Assembly: GCA_902775735.1 (NCBI GenBank) | Contig: CACYNH010000021.1 | Coordinates: 1-44,306, forward strand | DNA: 44,306 nucleotides | DNA from: an uncultured Erysipelotrichaceae bacterium | GTDB taxonomy: Bacteria > Bacillota_I > Bacilli_A > Erysipelotrichales > Erysipelotrichaceae | Direction of reading: 5' to 3' | Shown: piece after piece, positions 38,201 to 44,306 of the stretch | How positions within the stretch are numbered: the stretch's first letter is position 1 | How the letters are laid out: the number at the start of each line of letters is the position of its first letter | Program-made: the position numbers and the translations under genes | Notes under the pieces: model-generated | The model's database searches: none | What the model was told of the DNA's origin: nothing | Seen by the model: the letters and a program-made list of their open reading frames with translations, nothing else

Positions 38201-38652
38201 CCAGGGCCAACGTCAACCGGACAAGCTATATTCCTTCCTCGTTTACTTCCAATGACTATGACAAGCTGGACATGTACCAGCAGATCGACAGGATTTCTTC
38301 TGAAGAAGAACTTGAAAAGTACAAAAGCGATATCATTGACCAGTACGGCCGGCTTCCAAGGGAAGTGGATATGCTGTTCCAGAAGAAAGAGCTTGATCTC
38401 AGGCTTTCGCAGCCTTATGTGCAGGGCTACCGTGAGATCAAGGGAAACACGGAGATCACTTTCTCTCCTTTATTCTCCCAGCATGTCGATGGCGTGCGCC
38501 TGTTTGAAGGATTCACAAAAATCTCCAAGGATATCGCCATCCGTTACCGCGGCGGCACCATCACCGCTGAAATCCCGGCTTCCCGGGACAGTCTTAAAAT
38601 TGCCATTCAGGTAATTGATACGGCAGGAAAGGCAAGGAAAAATGAGAATTGA
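35218..38652 (+). CDS. mfd: Transcription-repair coupling factor Mfd
   Basis: This 1144-residue translocase removes RNA polymerase stalled at lesions and recruits UvrA. The UvrB-like N-terminal part (1-350), the RNA polymerase-interacting domain (GDYIVHAQYGVGQYLGIE, about 476), the helicase motif I GDVGFGKTE (about 623-631), motif II DEEQRFGVEHK (about 725) and motif VI region KGRVGRSDRIAYAYLL are all present, plus a C-terminal TRCF domain. The ATG overlaps the pth stop (ATGA) but AGGAGG lies only two bases upstream, unusually close; the next in-frame ATG is at 35245. Overlaps the following S4 gene by 11 bases. Confidence 0.96.
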   Translation: MTISVNELHMPGWLYEEIKDNPASLAMLKGKNVPLTSLIQEALVISSSYINKPRGMLVVKQNLYHAQRLYERVSALLNEDECALFGADESLRVEAIAASPEMTAVKVETLASLLENPDQVVITCPAALLRQLPFPEDFRDGCVSLKTGEEMNMNELKRKLTAGGYQQTAHIDQPLCFAQRGGIIDVFSINYENPVRIEFFDTEIESIRFFDVATQKTIRAVDKVRIVPASDVIFTDSQIEEIRARAMDLIKGPDLLSAHVESDLMAMEQHIFERSQYPYMALLEKTAGIWDYMDSPDLIFSDEALINESAKKLNEESISYVQEMVQEGKMLPKYTMYHELSRVAPSSRRIKEDPFENNIAGIEELHLPNEPVETRLKMINDGSKTVLALGEKELARTVDLCNENNIVYSILGSEGDVQPGLNICLFELPQGFYLNEKDLSVYSAAELYEVHHRRGRYENKFRSAEVIHSYDELEPGDYIVHAQYGVGQYLGIETREIREVKRDFLKIVYRGNSELLVPLEQFRLVRKFISREGVVPRLNKLGTNEWEKTRKRLQENVENIAERLLSLYANREQHIGFAFSKDTEETRKFENAFLHDLTPDQETAVEDVKRDMESDKPMDRLVCGDVGFGKTEIAVRASFKAVSDNKQVAVLCPTTILSQQHFRTFKDRYRDFPVEIRVLNRFVPVSEQKKVLEEIKAGKVDIVIGTHRVLSKDVQFKDLGLLIIDEEQRFGVEHKEKIKELKNGIDVLALSATPIPRTLQMSLIGIRSLSQLETPPLNRYSVQTYVVEKNQSLVQEAIEKELARDGQVFYLYNDIDKMYNVARTLRHILPSARIGIVHGQMDRNEIEDTMMRFSNHEIDVMVCTTIVENGIDIPNVNTILIENAQDFGLAQIYQIKGRVGRSDRIAYAYLLVPPRKQLSEVAAKRLQAVKEFARLGSGYKIAMRDLTIRGAGDLLGPDQSGFIDTVGIDMYIDMLESAIAAKKEGKPVEEKKVESRANVNRTSYIPSSFTSNDYDKLDMYQQIDRISSEEELEKYKSDIIDQYGRLPREVDMLFQKKELDLRLSQPYVQGYREIKGNTEITFSPLFSQHVDGVRLFEGFTKISKDIAIRYRGGTITAEIPASRDSLKIAIQVIDTAGKARKNEN

Positions 38653-38914
38653 CAAGTTTCTGAAAGTCTCCCGCATTCTTAAAAGAAGAGCGGTTTCCAA
38701 AGAGCTCGCGCTCAATGAAAGAATTGAGATCAACGGCCGGGTGGTCAAACCCTCCCATGAAGTCAATCCCGGCGATATTGTCGGCATCACATTCGGCAAC
38801 AGAAAACTGGAAGTCCGGGTTCTTGCGGTCAATGAGGTCAAACGCAAACAGGAAGCGGCTGACCTGTATGAAATCGTCTCGGAAACCAGAATTGAAGATT
38901 CTGTGAAACTTTAA
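38642..38914 (+). CDS. rqcP: S4-domain ribosome-quality-control protein RqcP (YabO type)
   Basis: This 90-residue protein starts MRIDKFLKVSRILKRRAVSKE and has the S4 core ALNERIEINGRVVKPSHEVNPGDIVGI, matching RqcP/Hsp15-like proteins. In Bacillus it helps RqcH add alanine tails to nascent chains on obstructed 50S subunits. The start at 38642, inside the end of mfd, has AAGGA a few bases upstream; the open frame upstream is part of mfd in another frame. mfd-rqcP-divIC is also the arrangement in Bacillus (there with a few genes between). Confidence 0.92.
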   Translation: MRIDKFLKVSRILKRRAVSKELALNERIEINGRVVKPSHEVNPGDIVGITFGNRKLEVRVLAVNEVKRKQEAADLYEIVSETRIEDSVKL

Positions 38915-38973
38915 AAATCAGACAATCGGGCACTTATTGGTGATATATAATGTAAATACCCGAAGGAGAAGTC

Positions 38974-39312
38974 ATGACACAGACAACGAAGAAAAAAACG
39001 AAATCCAAAAAGAAAAAGAACCGCCGTCTGACACCGGTGATGAAGCTGGTCTGTTTCGCATTGATCGGTGTTTCCATCTATCTTCTTTACTCCGTCGGCA
39101 GAGAACTCATGACCACCATTGAACTGCGCAGGCAGCTGGCGGAAGTACAGGAAAAACTGGAAGTTGTGCAGCTTGAAAACGAAAAGCTGAATAAAGAAAA
39201 AGAAAAACTGCAGGACCCTGACTATGTTCAGAGCTACGCCAGGGGAAACTACATGCTGTCGAAGGATGGGGAACAGATCTTCTACCTGCCCGAAAGCAGC
39301 GGCGGCAACTGA
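38974..39312 (+). CDS. divIC: Septum formation protein DivIC/FtsB family
   Basis: This 112-residue bitopic protein has a very basic N-terminus (KKKTKSKKKKNRR), a membrane segment (about 22-41), an extracellular coiled coil (about 48-80, with LEVVQLENEKLNKEKEKLQ) and the conserved turn DPDYVQSYARGNYMLSKDGEQIF. This is the architecture of DivIC, a division protein that works with DivIB and FtsL. It has GAAGGAGAA before the ATG and a possible TATAAT at 38946-38951, so it may be transcribed from its own promoter as well as from the pth-mfd operon. Confidence 0.92.
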   Translation: MTQTTKKKTKSKKKKNRRLTPVMKLVCFALIGVSIYLLYSVGRELMTTIELRRQLAEVQEKLEVVQLENEKLNKEKEKLQDPDYVQSYARGNYMLSKDGEQIFYLPESSGGN

Positions 39313-39319
39313 TCCGAAT

Positions 39320-39355
39320 GAAAAGGAACTGAGATTGATTCAGTTCCTTTTTTTC
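39320..39355. terminator. Bidirectional terminator between divIC and gpmA
   Basis: AAAGGAACTGA (39322-39332) pairs perfectly with TCAGTTCCTTT (39340-39350), 11 bp, loop of seven, followed by a T run on the plus strand and TTTTCATT on the minus strand. Confidence 0.85.
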
Positions 39356-39365
39356 AACGCTTATT

Positions 39366-40112
39366 TTATTTTGCGGCGCCCTGGTTGGCGACGGCATTCA
39401 TCTTTGCCTTGAGTTCTTCCTCGCTCATGCCGAGATAATAATGATTGATGACATTGAAGTCTTCATCAAATTCATAGACAAGAGGGGAACCGGTCGGAAT
39501 GTTGACGCCGATGATTTCCTCATCGGAGAGTTTGTCGAAGTATTTGACGAGCGCTCTGAGTGAGTTGCCGTGGGCAGCGATCAGAACACGCTTTCCGGCG
39601 GCCATATCCTTTTTAATGACTTCCTCGAAATACGGAACAACTCTTTCGATGGTTGTTTCGAGGGATTCGTTAAGAGGGAGTTCATCAGCCGGAACGTCGC
39701 GGAACATTGCCTGGTTCTGAGGAGCTCTTTCATCAGCCGGATCAAGTGCGGGCGGTTTGACATCAAAGGAACGTCTCCAGATTTTGACCTGCTCCTCGCC
39801 ATACTTCGCCGCTGTTTCGGATTTGTTGAGTCCCTGCAGGGCGCCGTAGTGTCTTTCGTTGAGCTTGTATGTCTTGATGACAGGCAGCCAGTTTCTGTCC
39901 ATTTCATCCAGAACGTGGTTCAGGGTATGGATGGCGCGCTTGAGAAGGGATGTGTAGCAGACGTCAAAGTCATAGCCTTCAGCCTTGAGAAGCTTTCCGG
40001 CGTTCATCGCTTCCTGATGTCCTTTTTCACTCAGGTCAACATCAGTCCAGCCTGTGAACAGGTTCAGTTTGTTCCATTCGCTTTCGCCGTGGCGGATTAA
40101 AACAAGTTTCAT
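39366..40112 (-). CDS. gpmA: 2,3-bisphosphoglycerate-dependent phosphoglycerate mutase
   Basis: This 248-residue glycolytic enzyme interconverts 3- and 2-phosphoglycerate through a phosphohistidine. The RHG motif with catalytic His8 is in [18 protein letters not shown]; the second His is in [15 protein letters not shown]. Length and sequence are typical of dPGM. GGAGG lies before the ATG. It diverges from gpmI, a non-homologous enzyme for the same reaction, across a 158-base gap with tandem palindromes that overlap the likely gpmA promoter (TTGAAA at 40175-40170). Confidence 0.96.
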   Translation of the reverse strand: MKLVLIRHGESEWNKLNLFTGWTDVDLSEKGHQEAMNAGKLLKAEGYDFDVCYTSLLKRAIHTLNHVLDEMDRNWLPVIKTYKLNERHYGALQGLNKSETAAKYGEEQVKIWRRSFDVKPPALDPADERAPQNQAMFRDVPADELPLNESLETTIERVVPYFEEVIKKDMAAGKRVLIAAHGNSLRALVKYFDKLSDEEIIGVNIPTGSPLVYEFDEDFNVINHYYLGMSEEELKAKMNAVANQGAAK

Positions 40113-40124
40113 ATTCTACCTCCA

Positions 40125-40161
40125 GTTAGTTATATCTAACTATATGTTATATATAACTAAC
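40125..40161. promoter_or_regulatory. Nested palindromes between gpmA and gpmI (candidate operators)
   Basis: GTTAGTTATAT (40125-40135) and ATATAACTAAC (40151-40161) are a perfect 11-base inverted repeat. Inside lie AGTTATATCTAACT (40128-40141; five-base arms) and the exact palindrome GTTATATATAAC (40146-40157), so the element reads as two operator-like sites side by side. They lie 12 to 50 bases upstream of gpmA, over or just after its likely -10. Confidence 0.6.
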
Positions 40162-40230
40162 TTAAATTTCAACAGAAATGATGCAGGAAATTAAATACTT
40201 TTAATCATAGTTAACCAACTCCGCATGGTG

Positions 40231-40236
40231 TAGAAT
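40231..40236 (+). promoter_or_regulatory. Candidate -10 element of gpmI
   Basis: TAGAAT, preceded by GTG, 35 bases before the chosen gpmI start; the -35 at 17 bases (TAGTTA) is weak. Confidence 0.4.
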
Positions 40237-40270
40237 AAAAACATACATAAGGAGTGTGAAAAAGATAAAT

Positions 40271-41857
40271 ATGGCAAAACCTGTAGTATTGGTTGTTATG
40301 GACGGTGTCGGCTGGACTGAAAAAGACATGGGCAACGCCGTTCTCCACGCTTACAAGCCCCAGATTGAAGAATTAATGACAAAGTGGCCGCACACAACAA
40401 TTAAGGCTCACGGCACAGCAGTCGGTCTTCCTTCCGACGCTGACATGGGCAACTCCGAAGTCGGTCACAACGCTCTTGGCTGCGGCCAGGTTTACTCCCA
40501 GGGCGCAAAACTCGTCAACGAATCCATCGAAAGCGGAACAATTTACCAGTCTGCCGCATGGCAGGGCGCTGTTGAATTCGCAAAATCCCATAATGGCAAA
40601 ATGCATTTCCTCGGCCTGCTTTCCGACGGTAATGTCCATTCCAACATTTCCCATCTGCTCGCTATGCTCAGACAGTGCAAGGAAGAAGGCCTGAAGGAAG
40701 TCAGAGTTCACGTTCTGCTCGACGGACGTGATGTTCCGGAAGGATCCGCTCCCAAGTATGTCGACGAAGTTGAAGCAGTCATGGCTGAACTGAATGATGA
40801 CACATTCAACGCCCGCATCGCTTCCGGCGGCGGCCGTATGGTCATCACAATGGACAGATATGAAGCTGACTGGTCCATGGTTGAAAGAGGCTGGCACATC
40901 CATGTTATGGGTGACGGCAGAAAGTTCCCGACAGCCAAAGAAGCGATCAACGCTCTCTACGCTGAAAGCGGCGGAACAGACCAGTTCCTGCCCGGCTTTG
41001 TTGTCGCGGACGGCGACACACCTGTCGGCACAATCGATGACGGCGACTCTGTAATCCTCTTCAACTTCAGAGGCGACCGCGCTGTTGAAATTTCCAAAGC
41101 GTTTGACTATATGAACAAGGGCTTCGACGCTTTCGATCAGGTCAAGAAGCCGGATGTTTATTACGCAGGCATGCTGCAGTACGACGGAGACCTCAAGCTT
41201 CCTGAGCACTTCCTCGTTGAACCGCCGCACATTGAGCACACACTGTCTGAATTCCTGGTAAACAAGGGCGTTTATTCCTATGCATGTTCCGAAACACAGA
41301 AGTATGGCCACGTGACATATTTCTGGAACGGCAACAGATCCGAAAAGTTCTCCGATGAACTCGAAACATGGGAAGAAATTCCTTCCGATATCATCCCGTT
41401 CGAACTGAAGCCGTGGATGAAGGCGACAGAAATCACAGACAAGATGGTTGAAGCGATCGAATCCGGCAAATACCAGTTCCTGCGCTGCAACTATCCGAAC
41501 GGCGACATGGTCGGCCATACCGGCAACTATGAAGCGACTCTGATCGGCGTTGAGTCCGTTGACCTGATGCTGAAGAGAATCATGGACGCCTGCAAAAAGA
41601 TGGACTACGCTCTGGTTGTCACTGCTGACCACGGCAACTCCGACCAGATGTATGACAAGGGCTTCAATGAAGACGGCACACCGAAGCCGAAGACAAGCCA
41701 CACACTGGCAGTTGTACCGTTCGCAGTCTATAACGGACCGGAAGGCACAGAAGTCAAGGAAGGCGACGGATTCGGTCTGGCCAACGTTGCCGCGACAGTC
41801 GTCAAGCTGCTTGGCTACGAACCTGATCCCAACTGGCTCGAATCCATCATCAAGTAA
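40271..41857 (+). CDS. gpmI: 2,3-bisphosphoglycerate-independent phosphoglycerate mutase
   Basis: This 528-residue metalloenzyme of the alkaline phosphatase superfamily also interconverts phosphoglycerates. Metal-binding Asp11 is in VVMDGVG, catalytic Ser62 in DMGNSEVGHNALG, and the C-terminal metal site in VTADHGNSDQM...KTSHTLAVVPF. Start choice is uncertain: AAGGAG lies 16 bases before this ATG but only one base before the in-frame GTG at 40256. The gene uses a narrow codon set and looks highly expressed. Its presence next to gpmA means the cell has both mutase types. Confidence 0.95.
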   Translation: MAKPVVLVVMDGVGWTEKDMGNAVLHAYKPQIEELMTKWPHTTIKAHGTAVGLPSDADMGNSEVGHNALGCGQVYSQGAKLVNESIESGTIYQSAAWQGAVEFAKSHNGKMHFLGLLSDGNVHSNISHLLAMLRQCKEEGLKEVRVHVLLDGRDVPEGSAPKYVDEVEAVMAELNDDTFNARIASGGGRMVITMDRYEADWSMVERGWHIHVMGDGRKFPTAKEAINALYAESGGTDQFLPGFVVADGDTPVGTIDDGDSVILFNFRGDRAVEISKAFDYMNKGFDAFDQVKKPDVYYAGMLQYDGDLKLPEHFLVEPPHIEHTLSEFLVNKGVYSYACSETQKYGHVTYFWNGNRSEKFSDELETWEEIPSDIIPFELKPWMKATEITDKMVEAIESGKYQFLRCNYPNGDMVGHTGNYEATLIGVESVDLMLKRIMDACKKMDYALVVTADHGNSDQMYDKGFNEDGTPKPKTSHTLAVVPFAVYNGPEGTEVKEGDGFGLANVAATVVKLLGYEPDPNWLESIIK

Positions 41858-41874
41858 TTACAGCTGAACTTCGA

Positions 41875-41904
41875 AGCTGCGGATGAAAGTCCGCGGCTTT
41901 TTTA
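41875..41904 (+). terminator. Terminator of gpmI
   Basis: AGCTGCGGA (41875-41883) pairs with TCCGCGGCT (41890-41898) over 9 bp with one G-U pair, followed by six T. Confidence 0.85.
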
Positions 41905-42203
41905 TATTTCCGGGGAAATGTTGAGAATATTTACAGAATGACTCAGATATAAAGATGTATATAACAAATCGTTATTGTGTCATTAAAAATCATAATTGGT
42001 TCTTTTGATTTGGGATTGCTATGATTGAGATATAAGAAGGGATTATAGACACTTTTACAATGAGATGGCTGCCATCATAACTGTTTCATAAGTGTCCGTA
42101 CCATCACGAAATACATGATTCCCGGTACCATACTGCAGCGGTTCTGATCATTTACTGTTTTACGAAAACAATCGCCAGGAATTCTCTGGGGAAGGAGCAC
42201 AAT
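41905..42203 (+). promoter_or_regulatory. Upstream region of the LysR gene
   Basis: No gene is seen here. A promoter-like TTGGTT-18-TATGAT lies at 41996-42025. ATAACAAATCGTTAT (41961-41975) is an inverted repeat of the T-N11-A type bound by LysR regulators. Between the promoter and the gene are about 170 bases with inverted pairs GACACTT...AAGTGTC (42049-42100 region) and ATGGC-t-GCCAT, suggesting a structured leader. Ribosome-binding site GGAAGGAG precedes the ATG at 42204. Confidence 0.45.
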
Positions 42204-43091
42204 ATGCTTGATACAAAACTTTATACACTTCTGAAAGTCGCAGAATACAGAAACTACACCCAGGCTGCCAAATCACTCAATCTGACCCAGCCTGCCGTCT
42301 CCCAGCATATCCATGCCCTGGAAAATGAACTTGGCGTCCGTCTGTTCGAAAGGCTTGGCAACCGTCTGGTTCTGACCCGGGCCGGGGAAAAGGCAGTATC
42401 CGCCGCCAGGGCAATCTCCACTCTTTACGACAATCTGAAATATGAAATCTCCGACAGCAATTACGGCGTGAAAGAACTGAATATCGGCATCACCCATACC
42501 GTCGAAAGCAACCGTATTTCAGAAGCGCTGGCCAAGTATGTTTCCGAAAACAGAAATATCAAAATCAAACTGATCACCGATACCCAGTCAAAACTCAGAA
42601 GCATGCTTAAAAATTATGAACTGGACATGGCGATCATCGACGGTTCTGTCAGTGATGAAGCCCTTGTTTCAAAACTGCTGGATACCGACCGGCTTGTGCT
42701 GGTCATTGATCCTTCCCATCCATTGGCCCAGAAGGATTCTGTCACGATTGATGAAATCAGGCATGAGAAGATGATCCTGCGCCTGCCGGGTTCCGGCACC
42801 GGAAACATGTTCCTGTCTGCGATCCAGTACAAAGACATCAATATTGACGAGTTCGATATCATTCTTGAAGTGGACAATATCGCCACCATCAAAGACCTTG
42901 TCCGCCAGCGTTACGGCGTTTCCGTTCTGGCCGAAAGCGCCTGCATGGATGAAATCATGAAAAAGAAGCTGGTGGCGCTGCCGATTGAGCAGCTGAACAT
43001 GAAGAGGGAAATCAACATTATCTATACAAAGGGTTTCCAGTATGAGGCATTTGCGGATGAAATTGTCCGCACCTACAGGGAACTGCCGTAA
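42204..43091 (+). CDS. LysR-family transcriptional regulator
   Basis: This 295-residue protein has the N-terminal winged helix-turn-helix (YTQAAKSLNLTQPAVSQHIHALENELGVRLF, about 18-48, given here as one region) and a periplasmic-binding-protein-like effector domain (about 92-295). The effector cannot be deduced. The central part (GSGTGNMFLSAI, then DNIATIKDLVRQRYGVSVL) is typical of CysB/CysL-like members. No divergently transcribed target is adjacent; the gene stands alone between gpmI and a lipoprotein gene. Autoregulation at the T-N11-A repeat upstream is plausible. Confidence 0.9.
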   Translation: MLDTKLYTLLKVAEYRNYTQAAKSLNLTQPAVSQHIHALENELGVRLFERLGNRLVLTRAGEKAVSAARAISTLYDNLKYEISDSNYGVKELNIGITHTVESNRISEALAKYVSENRNIKIKLITDTQSKLRSMLKNYELDMAIIDGSVSDEALVSKLLDTDRLVLVIDPSHPLAQKDSVTIDEIRHEKMILRLPGSGTGNMFLSAIQYKDINIDEFDIILEVDNIATIKDLVRQRYGVSVLAESACMDEIMKKKLVALPIEQLNMKREINIIYTKGFQYEAFADEIVRTYRELP

Positions 43092-43154
43092 AAAAGTCGA
43101 ATTCATGATTCCAAAATGTTATGATTAACGTTGCTTATACGCATGGAGGAATCT

Positions 43155-43586
43155 ATGAGAAAACTGAAGAAAATGCTGGCGGCAATGCTGGCGGTAATAC
43201 TGCTGGCAGGCTGCAGCCCTAAATATGACTATTCTTTCCTGGCGACAGGTTCCAATAATATGTCCACAATCACATGTTCCGGCGGCATTCTTGAAGAACC
43301 GTTCAACATGGGCGGCAACAGTATCAACGAATTCTGCGCTGCCATGAACATGATCAAACAGGTTGTCGTTGTCAAAGAGGATGAGATTCCGGAAGATACC
43401 GGCTATGAACTGCTGGTATACACAAGAAACGGTCATACAACCATGCATATCGCAAAGCCTTATATCGCGGTTGGTGATAACTGGTACCGTCTGGACAGTG
43501 AGGATGATCTCTATTATCTCGATATGATGATCACTGTCATTGAAAGACAGAATACCTACGTCATGCCGGAAGGCACTTCAAATTAA
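43155..43586 (+). CDS. Small putative lipoprotein
   Basis: The 143-residue product starts MRKLKKMLAAMLAVILLAGC, a lipoprotein signal with the lipobox LAGC (Cys20). The mature part is a mixed, rather acidic domain with Met-rich stretches (NEFCAAMNMIKQ) and a run of strands (YELLVYTRNGHTTMHIAKPYIAVGDNWYRL). I do not recognise the family. The ATG at 43155 has GGAGG 5 bases upstream; a TTG at 43131 is a less likely start. It is monocistronic with its own terminator. Confidence 0.75.
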   Translation: MRKLKKMLAAMLAVILLAGCSPKYDYSFLATGSNNMSTITCSGGILEEPFNMGGNSINEFCAAMNMIKQVVVVKEDEIPEDTGYELLVYTRNGHTTMHIAKPYIAVGDNWYRLDSEDDLYYLDMMITVIERQNTYVMPEGTSN

Positions 43587-43594
43587 TCAGACAG

Positions 43595-43627
43595 GCTCCT
43601 GAATGAACAGTGTTCAGGAGCTTTTTT
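43595..43627 (+). terminator. Terminator of the lipoprotein gene
   Basis: GCTCCTGAA (43595-43603) pairs with TTCAGGAGC (43613-43621), 9 bp, followed by six T. Confidence 0.85.
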
Positions 43628-43696
43628 CTTTTTCCTCAGAAATCATACACATTCAGCTGATATTGAATATCTGTACAAAGAAAGAGAGTGTGTATT

Positions 43697-44272
43697 ATGT
43701 TCTGTCCAAATTGCGGCAAAGAAATCATCCAGATCGTCAACTTCTGTCCTTTCTGCGGATATTCCCTGCAGGAAAGCCCCTCTACAGCGGTTTCACTTAC
43801 GTCTTCTTCCGTTTCTTCCGGAACCTATGGTCTCGTGCTGGTTTCCTGCGGCACCTGCTCGGAATCCGTTACAGCCGATCTGCTTGAGGATATCTTCGGC
43901 TATTCTGATTCGTACGCGAAAAACCTGATCAGAGAGGCGCCGGTGGAAATCGGTCAGAAAATGAGCGAATCCGAAGCATCGTATGTGGCGCAGGTTTTCA
44001 GTGAATACGGCATTGAGGTCTCTGTCATCAATGAAAATGACGAGTACATCGACCTTTCGAAAAACGCCGTTTCATCAATCTTCAATTCCGACGGTTCCCT
44101 GATTGCGGCAGCCGCTGCGATGATCGGCGCCCTGAGTGTCGCCAACCGGGTCACTTCATACAGAAGATTCAAAAAGCCTTCCCTGATTACAAGAATCTTT
44201 AAAACCCTCTTTACTAAGAAAACCGTCCAGAAAGCCTGTGTCTTCAGACATGGGATGAATGGCGCCTTATAG
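43697..44272 (+). CDS. Zinc-ribbon protein with an L7/L12 C-terminal-like domain
   Basis: The 191-residue product begins with a zinc ribbon (CPNCGKE at 3-9 and CPFCGYS at 17-23), a Ser/Thr-rich linker (28-43) and a domain (about 44-112) that matches the fold pattern of the ribosomal L7/L12 C-terminal domain: a strand (YGLVLVSCG), a helix (VTADLLEDIFG), a second helix with AKNLIREAPVEIGQ in place of AKDLVDSAPxxxxx, the helix SESEASYVAQVFSEYG and a final strand IEVSVI. An Ala-rich hydrophobic segment (about 133-149) and a basic tail follow. The ATG at 43697 is preferred over an in-frame GTG at 43688. Function unknown. Confidence 0.75.
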   Translation: MFCPNCGKEIIQIVNFCPFCGYSLQESPSTAVSLTSSSVSSGTYGLVLVSCGTCSESVTADLLEDIFGYSDSYAKNLIREAPVEIGQKMSESEASYVAQVFSEYGIEVSVINENDEYIDLSKNAVSSIFNSDGSLIAAAAAMIGALSVANRVTSYRRFKKPSLITRIFKTLFTKKTVQKACVFRHGMNGAL

Positions 44273-44306
44273 AGAGTCTTATTCTTTTGTGTATTGGTTC
44301 TGAATA

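Noticed and set aside
40373..41701. 442-codon open frame opposite gpmI, and a 411-codon frame opposite fhs (14529-15764)
   Set aside because: Long antisense frames over highly expressed genes with narrow codon use; no ribosome-binding sites or recognisable domains, and gpmI and fhs are certain.

Overview
The window is the replication-origin region of a low-to-mid GC member of the Bacillota. Small-subunit details and gene style (non-sporulating type gene set, a second ParB of the Noc type, a short bacterial SRP RNA, a T-box in front of serS) would fit the Erysipelotrichia, but the species cannot be fixed from the sequence alone.

Layout. Positions 99-800 hold an isolated plus-strand gene resembling the C-terminal half of Rpn-type nuclease/transposase proteins. 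From about 0.9 to 33.6 kb nearly everything is on the minus strand, so it reads from right to left. Following transcription these are: a D,D-carboxypeptidase; rpmH-rnpA-yidC-jag; the presumed oriC (30.12-30.5 kb); dnaA; dnaN; an S4-domain gene-recF-gyrB-gyrA; serS with a T-box leader; the SRP RNA and tadA; a seven-gene run dnaX-ybaB-recR-fhs-(PUA/EVE-like gene)-mnmG-(possible ThyX-like gene); rsmG-noc-parA-parB; and the eight F1Fo ATP synthase genes plus atpI. One small plus-strand gene (21170-21391) sits between serS and gyrA. From 33.77 kb the coding strand switches to plus: an anchored acidic protein-pth-mfd-rqcP, divIC, then gpmA (minus) divergent from gpmI (plus), a LysR regulator, a small lipoprotein and a zinc-ribbon protein with an L7/L12-like domain.

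How it fits together. The centre is replication initiation and origin segregation: DnaA boxes on both sides of dnaA, a further DnaA-box cluster at 10.86-10.96 kb, the ParA/ParB/Noc set, and two perfect parS sites that flank serS. Repair and clamp-loading genes (dnaN, recF, dnaX, recR, mfd), gyrase and ribosome/translation genes (rpmH, rnpA, tadA, mnmG, rsmG, serS, pth, rqcP) are clustered around it.

Most notable points: a parS site lying inside the serS T-box leader; DnaA boxes built into terminator-like hairpins beside rsmG; an rpmH-jag block turned round relative to dnaA; an ATP synthase c subunit with two carboxylates in the ion site; a GyrA lacking the usual acidic residue of the quinolone pocket; two unrecognised genes translationally coupled to mnmG in a folate-linked operon; and tandem palindromes between two non-homologous phosphoglycerate mutases. 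I saw no tRNA or rRNA genes, CRISPR array, insertion sequence or prophage.
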